Shown here one piece after another: positions 53,310 through 62,919 of a stretch of 64,000 nt of DNA (within the stretch, counting starts at the first letter, position 1; each line of letters begins with the position of its first letter). Source of the stretch: Bellilinea sp. (GTDB taxonomy: Bacteria > Chloroflexota > Anaerolineae > Anaerolineales > Anaerolineaceae). Position numbers and translations under genes: made by a program. The notes beneath the pieces were generated by a model. That model saw only the letters and a program-made list of their open reading frames with translations, made no database searches and was not told where the DNA came from. The DNA lies in NCBI GenBank assembly GCA_026003615.1, contig BPHQ01000001.1:62001-126000 (forward strand), in the 5' to 3' direction.

Positions 53310-54395
53310 ATGCAAAATATTCTGGTAACAGGTGGTGCGGGTTTTATCGGTTCTAATTTTATCCATTTTATTTTATATGCCAATTCAACCGTTCGAGTGA
53401 TTAATCTGGATGCACTGACATATGCCGGTAGTCTGGAGAATCTCAAAGGGCTGCCGGACGAAAGTCGTCATGTGTTTGTGCAGGGAGATATTTGCGACCG
53501 CTCACTGGTGGAGCGCCTGCTGCACGAACATGAGATTGATACAGTGGTGCATTTCGCAGCCGAGTCGCATGTAGATCGCTCGATTCACGGTCCTGGACAG
53601 TTTGTACAAACCAACATTGTCGGAACCTATACTTTGCTGGAAGCCTGCCGTCAGTACTGGTTGAAAGAAAACTTTGCTCAATACCGATCGGTGCGATTTC
53701 ATCATGTTTCGACGGATGAGGTTTTTGGATCGCTCAAACCCTCTGATCCCCCCTTCCGAGAAGATACCCCCTATGCTCCCAATTCGCCTTATTCGGCTTC
53801 CAAAGCTGCCAGTGATCATCTGGTGCGCGCTTATTTTCACACTTATGGACTGCCGGTAACCATTTCTAACTGCTCCAACAATTACGGCCCGCGTCAGTTT
53901 CCGGAAAAATTAATTCCCTTGATGATTCTCAACGCACTGGAAGGAAAACCCCTGCCGGTTTATGGGGACGGCCGGCAGATCCGTGATTGGCTGCATGTGC
54001 GCGATCACTGCGAGGCAATTTATCGCATTTTGGAGGACGGAAAGCCTGGCGAGACCTACAATATTGGCGGCAATAACCAGCCTACCAATCTGGAAATCAT
54101 TGAACAAATATGCGTCATTCTGGACGAACTGCGCCCCGACTCGCCTTATCGTCCGCATTTTCAATTGAAACAGCACGTCACCGACCGACCCGGTCATGAC
54201 CGTCGCTATGCCATGGACATCCGCAAAATTGAACGCGAACTGGGCTGGAAGCCTCGTTTTGAACTGGCAGACGGCTTACGCCAGACGGTGGAGTGGTACT
54301 TGAGTAACAGCCAGTGGGTCGCAGCCATTCGCCAACAGCAGGAATATCAGGCGTGGCTGATGAAAAATTACGCTACAAGAGGAGAAGCAAAATGA
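53310..54395 (+). CDS. rfbB: dTDP-glucose 4,6-dehydratase
   Basis: Short-chain dehydrogenase-type enzyme (361 residues) making dTDP-4-keto-6-deoxyglucose. NAD site [23 protein letters not shown], the STDEVFGSL motif with the catalytic Asp-Glu, and [15 protein letters not shown] with the catalytic Tyr-x3-Lys. GGAGG precedes the ATG. It overlaps rfbA by ATGA. Confidence 0.97.
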   Translation: MQNILVTGGAGFIGSNFIHFILYANSTVRVINLDALTYAGSLENLKGLPDESRHVFVQGDICDRSLVERLLHEHEIDTVVHFAAESHVDRSIHGPGQFVQTNIVGTYTLLEACRQYWLKENFAQYRSVRFHHVSTDEVFGSLKPSDPPFREDTPYAPNSPYSASKAASDHLVRAYFHTYGLPVTISNCSNNYGPRQFPEKLIPLMILNALEGKPLPVYGDGRQIRDWLHVRDHCEAIYRILEDGKPGETYNIGGNNQPTNLEIIEQICVILDELRPDSPYRPHFQLKQHVTDRPGHDRRYAMDIRKIERELGWKPRFELADGLRQTVEWYLSNSQWVAAIRQQQEYQAWLMKNYATRGEAK

Positions 54396-55264
54396 AGGGA
54401 ATCATTCTTGCCGGTGGTAAAGGTACCCGCCTTCATCCGTTGACCATTGTCACCAGCAAGCAACTCTTGCCGGTTTATGATAAACCGATGGTCTATTATC
54501 CTCTTTCAATGTTGATGCTGGCCGGCATCCGTGAAGTGCTGGTGATCAGCACCCCCGAAGATTTACCCTCCTTCCGGCGGCTGTTGCGGGATGGCAGCCA
54601 GTGGGGGATGAAGTTCAGTTACGCCGAGCAGGATCAACCGCGCGGGCTTGCCGACGCCTTCCGCGTTGGAAAGGATTTTGTTGGCAATGATCCGGTTTGT
54701 TTGATTTTGGGGGATAACATTTTCTTCGGTCACGGGCTGCCGGCAGTCTTGCGCTCGCTGGCAGCGCGGGTGAGCAACGGAGGAGGTGCGGCCATTTTTG
54801 CCTATCCAGTGCAGGATCCGTGGCGTTATGGGGTAATTGAGTTTGATGCCGAAGGCAAAGCGCTGAGTTTAGAAGAAAAACCGGCTAACCCCCGCTCAAA
54901 CTATGCGGTACCGGGCATGTATTTTTACGATAATCAGGTCATCCAGATTGCGGCTGATCTCAAACCATCCCCTCGCGGAGAACTGGAGATCACGGATGTG
55001 AATTTGACGTATATGCGCATGGGAAAATTGTATGTGCAGGAATTAGGGCGGGGGGTTGCCTGGCTGGATGCCGGCACGCATGAATCACTGCTTCAAGCCG
55101 CTGCTTTCATTCAGACCGTTGAAGAAAGACAGGGGATGATGATTTCCAGCCCGGAGGAGATTGCCTATCGGATGGGCTTTATTGACCGCGCGCAGTTGCG
55201 CCGGCTGCTGGATGAATTGGGCAACAGCACTTACCGGTCTCGATTGGAGTCTTTACTGAAATAG
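54392..55264 (+). CDS. rfbA: Glucose-1-phosphate thymidylyltransferase
   Basis: First enzyme of the dTDP-L-rhamnose route (290 residues). The nucleotidyltransferase loop is [46 protein letters not shown] and [25 protein letters not shown] match RmlA, and [13 protein letters not shown] is conserved. The ATG at 54392 overlaps the rfbB stop. Confidence 0.97.
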   Translation: MKGIILAGGKGTRLHPLTIVTSKQLLPVYDKPMVYYPLSMLMLAGIREVLVISTPEDLPSFRRLLRDGSQWGMKFSYAEQDQPRGLADAFRVGKDFVGNDPVCLILGDNIFFGHGLPAVLRSLAARVSNGGGAAIFAYPVQDPWRYGVIEFDAEGKALSLEEKPANPRSNYAVPGMYFYDNQVIQIAADLKPSPRGELEITDVNLTYMRMGKLYVQELGRGVAWLDAGTHESLLQAAAFIQTVEERQGMMISSPEEIAYRMGFIDRAQLRRLLDELGNSTYRSRLESLLK

Positions 55265-55268
55265 AGGC

Positions 55269-56159
55269 TCACACTTCCATTGCCAGCGCGAGAGCCTGAT
55301 CCCAGGGGGGTAAGCGTAAACCGAAAACTCGCTCGAACTTGCTGCAATCCAGTGGTGTGAAAAGAGGACGCTGCGCCGGTGTAGGAAAATCGGCGGTCTT
55401 AGCGGGCAGCACCTGCCTGGTTTTTTGTTCGTGTCGCGCCGGGTCAAGTTCCAGGATTTTCTCAACCCATTCCAATCGGCTTGCGGCTCCATCGCCGGCC
55501 AGGTGATAGACCCCCCGGCTACTTTGGATGAAATCAAAGAAGTTTCCTTTGGCCTGAGCCAGAGCCAGACTGATGATTTGGGAAAGCAGCCTGGCCCAGG
55601 TGGGTGATCCGACCTGATCATCCACAATTTTGAGGGTTTCCTGTTGGCGGCTCCAGATCAGCACGCGTTGAACAAAATCGTTCGCCCGCCGGCTGTATAA
55701 CCAGGCGGTGCGCAGCACCCAGCAGGCAGGCGCGTTGGCGAGAACGGCTTGCTCACCAGCCAATTTTGAGCGGCCGTAGTGGTTGAGTGGATGAGTCGGG
55801 TCTTCTTCGGTGTAAGGACGCGAGTGAGAGCCGTCGAAGACATAGTCGGTGGAGATATGCACCAATCCACAGCGCAGGCGAGCAGCCTGTTGAGCCAGTT
55901 GTTCCACAGTCAGGTAGTTGATTTGATCGCAGACTATGGGTTCACTCTCGGCTTTGTCCACGTTGGTGTAGGCTACCGCATTGACAATGAGAGCGGGTTT
56001 CAGCGTCTCCACGGTTGAAATCAGCTCAGCCGGGCGGGTGAAGTCAATTTGCGGGTAATCCAGGGCGATCACCTTGCCCAGCGGCTGCAAGTCGCGGTGT
56101 AATTCCCATCCCAATTGACCAATTTTGCCCAGCAGTACAATGTTTGCAGATGCGGCCAT
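55269..56159 (-). CDS. rfbD: dTDP-4-dehydrorhamnose reductase
   Basis: Final enzyme of dTDP-L-rhamnose synthesis (296 residues). NAD(P) site VLLGKIGQLGWEL, NAVAYTNVDKAES, VHISTDYVFDG and NHYGRSKLAGEQAV (Tyr-x3-Lys) are present. The ATG at 56159 with AGGTG upstream is preferred to the GTG at 56168. It is convergent with rfbCBA, ending 4 bases away, so the pathway is split on two strands. Confidence 0.95.
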   Translation of the reverse strand: MAASANIVLLGKIGQLGWELHRDLQPLGKVIALDYPQIDFTRPAELISTVETLKPALIVNAVAYTNVDKAESEPIVCDQINYLTVEQLAQQAARLRCGLVHISTDYVFDGSHSRPYTEEDPTHPLNHYGRSKLAGEQAVLANAPACWVLRTAWLYSRRANDFVQRVLIWSRQQETLKIVDDQVGSPTWARLLSQIISLALAQAKGNFFDFIQSSRGVYHLAGDGAASRLEWVEKILELDPARHEQKTRQVLPAKTADFPTPAQRPLFTPLDCSKFERVFGLRLPPWDQALALAMEV

Positions 56160-56242
56160 GAAGATCACCTGTTGGCTTAATAAGATTATTTCCGAAAATT
56201 ATAACATTGGAACGATTGGATTAATTTGGCGGTGGTTCGTAG

Positions 56243-56248
56243 TAAAAT
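56243..56248 (+). promoter_or_regulatory. -10 box giving a probable leaderless purB mRNA
   Basis: TAAAAT ends exactly 7 bases before ATG 56256, the same spacing as at rfbC. This supports ATG 56256 over the ATG at 56250, which would start one base after the box. Confidence 0.45.
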
Positions 56249-56255
56249 CATGGAG

Positions 56256-57668
56256 ATGAGCCTTTGGGAAGTCTATCAATCGCCTTTTAGCTGGCGGTAC
56301 GGGTCGCCGGAGATGCGCCGAATCTGGAGCGAGGGAGAAAAACGCCGTACCTGGCGGCGCATTTGGCTGGCATTGGCAGAAGTCCAGGCGCAATTTGGGT
56401 TGGTTGGTGAAGATCAATTAAGTGACCTGCGCCGAAATGTGGAAAATATTGATCTGGAACGGGCTCTGGCCATCGAAGCAGAGATTCATCATGATTTGAT
56501 GGCGGAATTAAGAACCTTCGCCGAGCAGTCACCATTGGGCGGGGGAGTGCTGCATCTCGGCGCTACTTCCATGGATATCGAGGACAATGCCGAGGTGCTT
56601 CGCCTCAGGGCTGCTCTGGATTTGATTCTTGAGCGTTTGAAAGAGGTGTTAATTTTATTTGGAGAACGAATCGAGCAGACGGCCGACCTGCCGATTATCG
56701 GGTTTACTCACCTGCAGCCAGCTGAACCGACCACTCTCGGCTACCGTCTGGCATTCTATGCTCAGGATTTGATTATGGAATGGCAGGCGCTGCACCGATT
56801 GAGGAGAGAATTGCGGGGCAAGGGTTTCAAAGGGGCGGTGGGAACAGCGGCTGCCTATGCCGAGTTGATTGGCAGTGAAAACCTCTCTGCCTTTGAAGAG
56901 ATGCTGAGCCAAAAGTTGAAACTCGCTTTTTACGCGGTTACCACGCAAGTTGCGCCGCGATTACAGGAATATCGTTTGATCAGTGAAATAGCCGCTGTTG
57001 GGGCCGTGCTGAATAAGTTTGCCTTTGATTTGCGCTTTTTACAGTCGCCACCTTTAGGGGAGTGGCAGGAACCGTTTGCTCATCAACAAGTGGGGTCTTC
57101 GGCAATGCCGTTTAAGCGTAATCCAATTCTGGCAGAAAAAATCAACTCGCTGGCGCGGCTTTTGGCGGTCCTGCCGCAGTCAGCATGGGGTAATGCGGCT
57201 TTTTCCTTGCTAGAGCGGACGCTGGATGATTCGGCGAACCGCCGTTCGCTGCTTCCAGAAAGTTTTTTGATTGCCGATGAGATGCTGATGACAAGCAGAC
57301 GCATCTTGAAAGGCATGCACTTTCATCAAACAGCGATCCAGCGCAATTTACAGCAATTTACGCCTTTTGCCGCTACCGAAAGGGTGTTGATGGCGTTAGT
57401 AAAGGAAGGGGCTGACCGGCAAGAAATGCACGAACGCCTGCGAGGACACTCGCTGACCGCCTGGCAAGCGGTTCAAGCCGGGCAGGAAAATCCGCTGGTG
57501 GATTTGTTATCTCAGGACGAACGAATAGGGGGAATACTCGGCGCGGGGCGTATTCACCAACTGATGCGGGTGGATACTTACCTGGGAATTGCCCGACAAG
57601 AAGCGCGCCGAATAGTGGAACAGATTCGCATGGAAATTCAAGAGAACACAAAGGAGCAGCACACATGA
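56256..57668 (+). CDS. purB: Adenylosuccinate lyase
   Basis: Fumarase-superfamily lyase acting twice in purine synthesis (470 residues). Start at ATG 56256, chosen from the leaderless promoter spacing; ATG 56250 is an alternative. SPFSWRYGSPEM opens the protein; HLGATSMDIEDNAEVL and GFTHLQPAEPTTLGYRL carry active-site residues; the fumarase signature is GSSAMPFKRNPILAEKI. It overlaps gnd by ATGA, an unusual pairing of purine and pentose-phosphate genes. Confidence 0.95.
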   Translation: MSLWEVYQSPFSWRYGSPEMRRIWSEGEKRRTWRRIWLALAEVQAQFGLVGEDQLSDLRRNVENIDLERALAIEAEIHHDLMAELRTFAEQSPLGGGVLHLGATSMDIEDNAEVLRLRAALDLILERLKEVLILFGERIEQTADLPIIGFTHLQPAEPTTLGYRLAFYAQDLIMEWQALHRLRRELRGKGFKGAVGTAAAYAELIGSENLSAFEEMLSQKLKLAFYAVTTQVAPRLQEYRLISEIAAVGAVLNKFAFDLRFLQSPPLGEWQEPFAHQQVGSSAMPFKRNPILAEKINSLARLLAVLPQSAWGNAAFSLLERTLDDSANRRSLLPESFLIADEMLMTSRRILKGMHFHQTAIQRNLQQFTPFAATERVLMALVKEGADRQEMHERLRGHSLTAWQAVQAGQENPLVDLLSQDERIGGILGAGRIHQLMRVDTYLGIARQEARRIVEQIRMEIQENTKEQHT

Positions 57669-59080
57669 AGCAGGCAGAAATTGGAATTTACGGTTTAGGA
57701 GTGATGGGGTTCAATTTGGGTCGAAATTTTCAACGCAATGGTTTCCGCGTAGCCGTTTACAACCGTTCACCGGAAAAAGTGCGTTTGTTTGTGGAACAGC
57801 CTGCTGCCGGCGCACAAGCACTGGGAGCTGCCAGTTTGAGTGAACTGGCGCAAATGCTGGAAAGACCGCGCCGTCTGTTGTTGATGCTGCCGGCTGGAAA
57901 GACCGTGGACCAAGCGATTGAGGATGTTTTACCTTACCTGGAAGCTGGCGACATTCTGATGGATGGGGGTAATTCTTATTTTATGGACAGTGACCGACGC
58001 AGTCAGTATCTGGCTGATAAAGGGATCCATTTTATCGGGATGGGCGTTTCAGGTGGAGAAGAGGGTGCATTGTGGGGCCCCAGCCTCATGCCGGGTGGTT
58101 CCCAAACAGCCTGGCAGGTTTTACAGCCCATGCTGACCGCCATCGCCGCAAAGGCTGAAGATGGTGCGGCTTGCGTGAGTTACATCGGCCCGCGTGGGGC
58201 CGGTCATTATGTCAAAATGGTTCATAACGGTATTGAATACGGCGACATGCAGTTGATTGCCGAGGCTTATGAGGTGCTCCGTCGGGTGTTGGGTTTGAGC
58301 GCGGTTCAATTGAGCGAGATTTTCAATCAGTGGAACAACGGCGAATTAAAGTCCTTTTTAATTGAAATTACAGCCAAAGTGCTGGCAAAGAAGGATGAAA
58401 AAACCGGTCAGCCATTGGTAGATTTCATTCTGGATGAGGCCGAGCAGAAAGGCACCGGCAAATGGACGGCTCAAAATGCGTTGGACATCGGCGCTGCCGT
58501 GCCGACCATTGATGCAGCGGTTTACAGCCGGATTCTCTCCTCCATGAAGTCGGAACGAGTCCATGCCAGCACGATTTTCGGTCATACTGCACCGGCTTTT
58601 ACGGGCAATGGCGAGGATTTGATTCGAGCTGTGCGGGAGGCATTGTACGCCAGCAAAATCCTTTCTTATGCGCAGGGCATGGCTATGCTGCGGATCGCCT
58701 CGGCGGAATACGATTATGGTTTGAATCTGGCGGAATTGGCGCGTATCTGGCGGGCGGGTTGTATCATTCGAGCCAGCCTGTTAAACGATATAACCGCCGC
58801 TTATCAGGCAGAACCTGATTTGAAGAATCTCTTACTTTCCTCTTACTTTAGCGAAGTTGTCACTCGCTACCAGCAGTCACTCCGCAGGGTAGTCACGATT
58901 GCCATCGAACAAGGAATTGCCGTGCCAGCAATGTCTGCTTCGCTGGCTTACTTTGATGCCTACCGCAGTGAACGATTGCCTGCGAATTTAATTCAGGCAC
59001 AGCGGGATTTCTTTGGTGCGCATACCTACCGGCGGATTGACCAAGAGGGTGTCTTTCATACCCGCTGGGAGGAGCAGTAA
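57665..59080 (+). CDS. gnd: 6-phosphogluconate dehydrogenase (decarboxylating)
   Basis: Oxidative pentose-phosphate enzyme making ribulose 5-phosphate, NADPH and CO2 (471 residues, full-length dimeric type). NADP site IGIYGLGVMGFNLGRNF, substrate motif GVSGGEEGALWGPSLMPGG, catalytic Lys in HYVKMVHNGIEYGDMQLIAE, C-terminal NLIQAQRDFFGAHTYRR. It is coupled to purB. Ribulose 5-phosphate supply could also feed the RpiB/DeoC pathway, but that is speculation. Confidence 0.96.
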   Translation: MKQAEIGIYGLGVMGFNLGRNFQRNGFRVAVYNRSPEKVRLFVEQPAAGAQALGAASLSELAQMLERPRRLLLMLPAGKTVDQAIEDVLPYLEAGDILMDGGNSYFMDSDRRSQYLADKGIHFIGMGVSGGEEGALWGPSLMPGGSQTAWQVLQPMLTAIAAKAEDGAACVSYIGPRGAGHYVKMVHNGIEYGDMQLIAEAYEVLRRVLGLSAVQLSEIFNQWNNGELKSFLIEITAKVLAKKDEKTGQPLVDFILDEAEQKGTGKWTAQNALDIGAAVPTIDAAVYSRILSSMKSERVHASTIFGHTAPAFTGNGEDLIRAVREALYASKILSYAQGMAMLRIASAEYDYGLNLAELARIWRAGCIIRASLLNDITAAYQAEPDLKNLLLSSYFSEVVTRYQQSLRRVVTIAIEQGIAVPAMSASLAYFDAYRSERLPANLIQAQRDFFGAHTYRRIDQEGVFHTRWEEQ

Positions 59081-59109
59081 AATCCAGGCCGTTGATTTAT
59101 CTTGACGGT

Positions 59110-60054
59110 TTATTGATTCAAATAAGCCCGATACCAATCAATGGTTTCGGCCAGGGCATCCCGTAAAGGTGTGGCTGTTTGACCAAAGGCACGGGTGAAT
59201 TTGCTGCTATCCATTACAAATGGTTTCTCGAATTCATACATCATCTCAACCGTTTCGCGGGCTTCGGGAATGAACAACCCGCCAATTGCCATCATCCAGC
59301 GTCCCATCCCGCTCATTTTCGGGGGCTGCCCCAGAATTTCAAAAATCATCTCGCCGATTTGACGCTGAGTGACGGCCGGCGCAGTGGGTACATGCCAGAC
59401 CTGTCCGTAAGCCTGATCTTCCGTTGCCAGTCTGACCAGCGCTTTCCCGAAATCTTTGATGTAGGTGTAGCTGTGCGGCAGATTAAGATTGCCGGTAAAG
59501 CTGGCCGTTTTACCCCGCAAAGCGGGGACAAAGACCCGCTCGCCCAGGGTGGAACCCAGCACACGTGGGCCAAAAAAATCGGAACCGCGGCCGATCACAA
59601 CCGGCAGACGGCCTTTTTGATGGGCGTTCAGAGCAGCCTCCGCCATCCTGGCGCGCAGTTGACCTTTGCGGGTGTTGGCGGCGTAAGGCAGCCCTTCGTG
59701 AATTGTCCCATCAACCTCACCATACATATAAAGATTCTCGCCGACGATCAATCGTGCTCCGACAACTGCACAGGCTTCCAGAATGTTTTGCTGTAAGGAG
59801 GGGAATTTTTCCACCCACTGGTGATAGGGTGGTTGGGCACACTGGTACACAAAAGCAGCTCCTTCACAGGCTTGCAATGCCTGTTGAAGGTCATATACAT
59901 CAGCCGGAACAATCTCGACTTCAGCAGGCACATCGGCTTTACCGCTGCGGTTGACCAGACGTACCCGCTGGCCTTGAACCAGCAATTCATCCACAACGGA
60001 AAGCCCCAACGGCCCGCTGCCGAAAACCACATGGAGAGAAGTTTGATTTGACAT
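59110..60054 (-). CDS. NAD-dependent epimerase/dehydratase-family oxidoreductase
   Basis: Extended short-chain dehydrogenase (314 residues). The dinucleotide site is GSGPLGLSVVDEL; MYGEVDG occupies the region of the usual YG motif; GRGSDFFGPRV and HSYTYIKDFGKALVRLA follow. The canonical Tyr-x3-Lys pair is not clear, so catalysis may be altered. AGAAGGA precedes the ATG. It is the second gene after a TetR regulator, which probably controls it. Substrate unknown. Confidence 0.85.
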   Translation of the reverse strand: MSNQTSLHVVFGSGPLGLSVVDELLVQGQRVRLVNRSGKADVPAEVEIVPADVYDLQQALQACEGAAFVYQCAQPPYHQWVEKFPSLQQNILEACAVVGARLIVGENLYMYGEVDGTIHEGLPYAANTRKGQLRARMAEAALNAHQKGRLPVVIGRGSDFFGPRVLGSTLGERVFVPALRGKTASFTGNLNLPHSYTYIKDFGKALVRLATEDQAYGQVWHVPTAPAVTQRQIGEMIFEILGQPPKMSGMGRWMMAIGGLFIPEARETVEMMYEFEKPFVMDSSKFTRAFGQTATPLRDALAETIDWYRAYLNQ

Positions 60055-60134
60055 GATTTGTTTCCTTCTAAAAGTTGATCATCGAATTCTTTTTTTACAA
60101 TTTCGTAAAAGCAAAATGCCAACCGGTCATTGGC

Positions 60135-60821
60135 TCATAAATTCATCTGGTCCATTAACCGTTCAATTTCATTGGAGTAAAAAGTGGCTGGATCGCTGAT
60201 TAAGGGTTGAATGTGATTGAAAAGTTCCAGCATGATCATCCCATGAATGTGATACCAGCCAACGATTCCGATATACACCACTTTTTCGGGCAGAGAAGGC
60301 TGAAATTCTCGCATGGAATGGGAAAGGTGAACCTGTAATTGTGGAGGCAGGTTTTCTAAAAAGGACGGGTAAGGGCGGTTTTCCTGCTGATAGGCGCGTT
60401 GCAGGATTTTCAAGATGGGGGCAAAAACTTTGCCCGCGGTGGGGGCAGTGATTTTTTCCTCAGCCTGATAGCCGGGGATGGGATTACCAAAGATTAATTG
60501 AAAATCTATTGGATGATCCAGTGCCCAACGCCGATAGGTGAGCAGGACTTGTCTCAAACAATCCCGTACCGGTTGATCGGCGAAGCGGGCAGCGGTTTCT
60601 TCCAATGCGTTGGCCAGCGCCTCATAAGCTTCTACAATCAGGGCGGTGATCAAGGCATCACGGCTCTCAAAGTAGCGGTACAATGCCGGGCCGCTCATCC
60701 CCATGTGTTTGGCAATCGCATTCAGCGATAGGCTGGCCGTTCCGCCTTCTGCCATTTGAAGGCGGGCAAGGCTTTTGATTTCGTCAATTGTGATCTGGCG
60801 GAATTTTGCTCTTCTTGTCAT
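60135..60821 (-). CDS. TetR-family transcriptional regulator
   Basis: 228 residues. The N-terminal helix-turn-helix is LNAIAKHMGMSGPALYRYFESRDALI (about 35-60); a C-terminal ligand domain (WHG-like: WALDHPIDFQLIFGNPIPGY) follows. A perfect palindrome lies 9 bases upstream of its ATG, indicating autoregulation, and the epimerase gene downstream is the likely target. Ligand unknown. Confidence 0.93.
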   Translation of the reverse strand: MTRRAKFRQITIDEIKSLARLQMAEGGTASLSLNAIAKHMGMSGPALYRYFESRDALITALIVEAYEALANALEETAARFADQPVRDCLRQVLLTYRRWALDHPIDFQLIFGNPIPGYQAEEKITAPTAGKVFAPILKILQRAYQQENRPYPSFLENLPPQLQVHLSHSMREFQPSLPEKVVYIGIVGWYHIHGMIMLELFNHIQPLISDPATFYSNEIERLMDQMNL

Positions 60822-60829
60822 GATTTCTC

Positions 60830-60856
60830 ACATAAGTTATAATATATAACTTATGT
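60830..60856. promoter_or_regulatory. TetR operator palindrome
   Basis: Perfect 12-bp arms ACATAAGTTATA/TATAACTTATGT with a 3-base spacer, directly upstream of the tetR start and overlapping TATAAC/TATATT promoter-like sequence. Confidence 0.75.
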
Positions 60857-60919
60857 TATTGCTTGTTTCAATTTTTGTCAAGGGTTTTATTTGAGCAATC
60901 GGGTAAATGATATGAAAGA

Positions 60920-60942
60920 CTTTTCTTGTTGCACAAGAAAAG
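60920..60942. repeat. Inverted repeat upstream of the URO-D gene
   Basis: Perfect 10-bp arms CTTTTCTTGT/ACAAGAAAAG with a 3-base loop, about 86 bases before the ATG at 61028. It could be an operator or a weak terminator; no U run follows on the plus strand. Confidence 0.55.
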
Positions 60943-61027
60943 ATACGCTGCCTGTCAGCCATAAGGCGCGAATGGGTTTAAAATTAGTCCATTCAAAAAC
61001 GTATTATTCCTTGCGGAGGTATCCTTT

Positions 61028-62029
61028 ATGGTTCACCTTACTGAAACCGTTCTAAAATCGAAACAGCGTTTATTCATCCTTCCGGCGGGATATCCGGTTG
61101 GATTGGAAATGGACAAAGCCATCTCTGAATTTGCTACCGATACCAACACGCAAATTCAGGTTCTTGAAGAGGTGTACAAGCGGTTTGGAGGTGCGTTTCT
61201 TTTACCCATTTGGGACCGAATGATCGAGGCTGAAGCGTTTGGCACACCGCTTCAAGTGGAAGCGGAAATGCCGATTGGTGCCTCAGCAGCGATGATTGGT
61301 TCTCAACGGGATGTGGAGGCGATGATCATTCCCCGGCCGGGGCATAAACGCACGACGGTCACACTGGCTATCCCCCGCTTGCTAAAAGAACGTCTTCCAG
61401 ATCCTAAACCATTCGTTTTGGGAATCATGAACGGACCGCTGGCGGTTGCCCGACAGATGATTGGTGAAGAGCATTGGGGGGAAATTCTTAACCAGAAGCC
61501 GGAAGTTTTGGATGCGCTCCTGGATAAAATCATGCGATTTTTACCGGATTATCTGCATGCCTTTTATTTCAATGATGCCGACGGTGTAGTAGTCAGTGAG
61601 CCGTTGGAGGAGACTTTAACTGCCGATCAGCGAGAACGGTTTTCTTTACGTCATGTAAAGCGCTTGATTGGTGAAGTTCAAAGCGAGCAGTTTGGGATTA
61701 TTCTGCACAATCCGCTGGCGGACGAAGCCCAATTGACCCAATTGCAAACCAGTGACGCTGCGGGGTACTGGTTTGGCAGCCGCGTGAATCTGGATTCGGT
61801 GGTTAAGCAATTTGCAGAAGATACACTGGTGATCGGAAATCTGGCAGTGGAGGGGTTGACAACTGCCTCCGTTGAAGCGGTTTTTGAGGAAACCCAACGT
61901 TTGATGAACGCGATGCGTGATGTTCCCAATTACGTGCTGGCGCCGGAGGATGACCTTCCCCCTCATACCCCGCTGGCCAACCTTGACGCCCTCGTCCGGG
62001 CGGTCAATCAATTTAACGCATCACTTTAA
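61028..62029 (+). CDS. Uroporphyrinogen decarboxylase (URO-D) superfamily protein
   Basis: 333 residues with a URO-D/MtaA-like TIM barrel in pattern: FGGAFLLPIWDRMIEAEAFG, FVLGIMNGPLAVARQMIGEE, HAFYFNDADGVVVSEPLEE and LVIGNLAVEGLTTASVEAVFEET. Compared with HemE the N-terminal RRPVW...Gxrm signature is absent, so heme synthesis is unlikely; corrinoid-dependent methyl transfer or another function is possible. GGAGG lies upstream of the ATG. Its last 4 bases overlap dut on the opposite strand. Confidence 0.8.
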   Translation: MVHLTETVLKSKQRLFILPAGYPVGLEMDKAISEFATDTNTQIQVLEEVYKRFGGAFLLPIWDRMIEAEAFGTPLQVEAEMPIGASAAMIGSQRDVEAMIIPRPGHKRTTVTLAIPRLLKERLPDPKPFVLGIMNGPLAVARQMIGEEHWGEILNQKPEVLDALLDKIMRFLPDYLHAFYFNDADGVVVSEPLEETLTADQRERFSLRHVKRLIGEVQSEQFGIILHNPLADEAQLTQLQTSDAAGYWFGSRVNLDSVVKQFAEDTLVIGNLAVEGLTTASVEAVFEETQRLMNAMRDVPNYVLAPEDDLPPHTPLANLDALVRAVNQFNASL

Positions 62030-62469
62030 CCGCCTGACTGACGGCGTTTTTGATCTACGATCCCACCGCTTGCCCCGCGAGCGGTGGTGGTTTGATTGAA
62101 TTCCTCCGGGCTGATTTCCTCGACGTGGGGCGTAAAAATGGGGAGGATCAATAATTGCCCGACCGCATCACCGGCTTCAAAAATCAATGGCTGATCGGTG
62201 GGATTAGCCACCTTAATTAGAATTTCACCCTGATAGCCAGCATCCACTACCCCCGCTCCCAGCAAGTGATTGCTGCGGCCTTTTGGTTTCAGCAAGCCCA
62301 CATATCCAGCAGGGATTTGCACCCCAATGCCGGTTGGGACGATGCCAAACTCATGCGGGGGAATTTCAACCCTCTCAACAGCGTAGAAGTCCAGTCCGGC
62401 ATCTTCGGGATGCTTTCGGGTGGGCAGATAGGCGTTTTCCCGCAAGCGGGCGATCCGGATTCGTTCCAT
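62026..62469 (-). CDS. dut: dUTP diphosphatase
   Basis: Trimeric dUTPase (147 residues) that hydrolyses dUTP to dUMP. Motif 1 DAGLDFYA, motif 2 KGRSN, motif 3 GVVDAGYQGEI, motif 4 GDAVGQLLI, motif 5 TTTARGASGG. It converges with the URO-D gene. Motif 2 reads KGRS rather than PRSG, a minor variant. Confidence 0.95.
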   Translation of the reverse strand: MERIRIARLRENAYLPTRKHPEDAGLDFYAVERVEIPPHEFGIVPTGIGVQIPAGYVGLLKPKGRSNHLLGAGVVDAGYQGEILIKVANPTDQPLIFEAGDAVGQLLILPIFTPHVEEISPEEFNQTTTARGASGGIVDQKRRQSGG

Positions 62470-62490
62470 GTCCTTGAATCAGGAATGAGA

Positions 62491-62919
62491 TTATCGGCCG
62501 CGCCGCATTCTCAGCCAGGCACTGGTGATGAATGCCAGTGTGGTAAAGGCGGTCAGATAAATCTTGGTAAAATCCACAATGGGTTTGACCTGCACACCCC
62601 CTTCGTTGGCGATGATCACGGCTACTGGCCGGGCAAAAGTTTTGCCGCCTCCGCCGCCGCCTGAACCACTGCCCCGGTTATCGTCCGAACCGCCAGAGCC
62701 GCTGCCAATTCCAAATCCCATGATGCTGATCACTTCGGCAGCCGGCAGGATGAGATTCCCCTGATGTTTGATGGTTTCACCAAATACAGCATTGACATCT
62801 GCCGTTGCCAGGAATTGATCCAGGGTGTCCTGAATCGTCTCCAATGCCGCCGAGGCTAACGCTTCTTCATTGGCGGGGAGTCTGTTTTCACCTTGATTTT
62901 CATTTTCCAAATTACTCAT
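62491..62919 (-). CDS. GerW/YtfJ-family protein
   Basis: 142 residues matching the GerW (YtfJ) family: NAVFGETIKHQGNLILPAAEVISIMGFGIGSGSG near the middle, a Gly/Ser-rich loop, then RPVAVIIANEGGVQVKPI and a C-terminal membrane helix (YLTAFTTLAFITSAWLRMRR). In spore-formers it affects germination; in non-sporulating bacteria the role is unknown. Overlaps the next upstream gene by ATGA. Confidence 0.88.
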   Translation of the reverse strand: MSNLENENQGENRLPANEEALASAALETIQDTLDQFLATADVNAVFGETIKHQGNLILPAAEVISIMGFGIGSGSGGSDDNRGSGSGGGGGGKTFARPVAVIIANEGGVQVKPIVDFTKIYLTAFTTLAFITSAWLRMRRGR

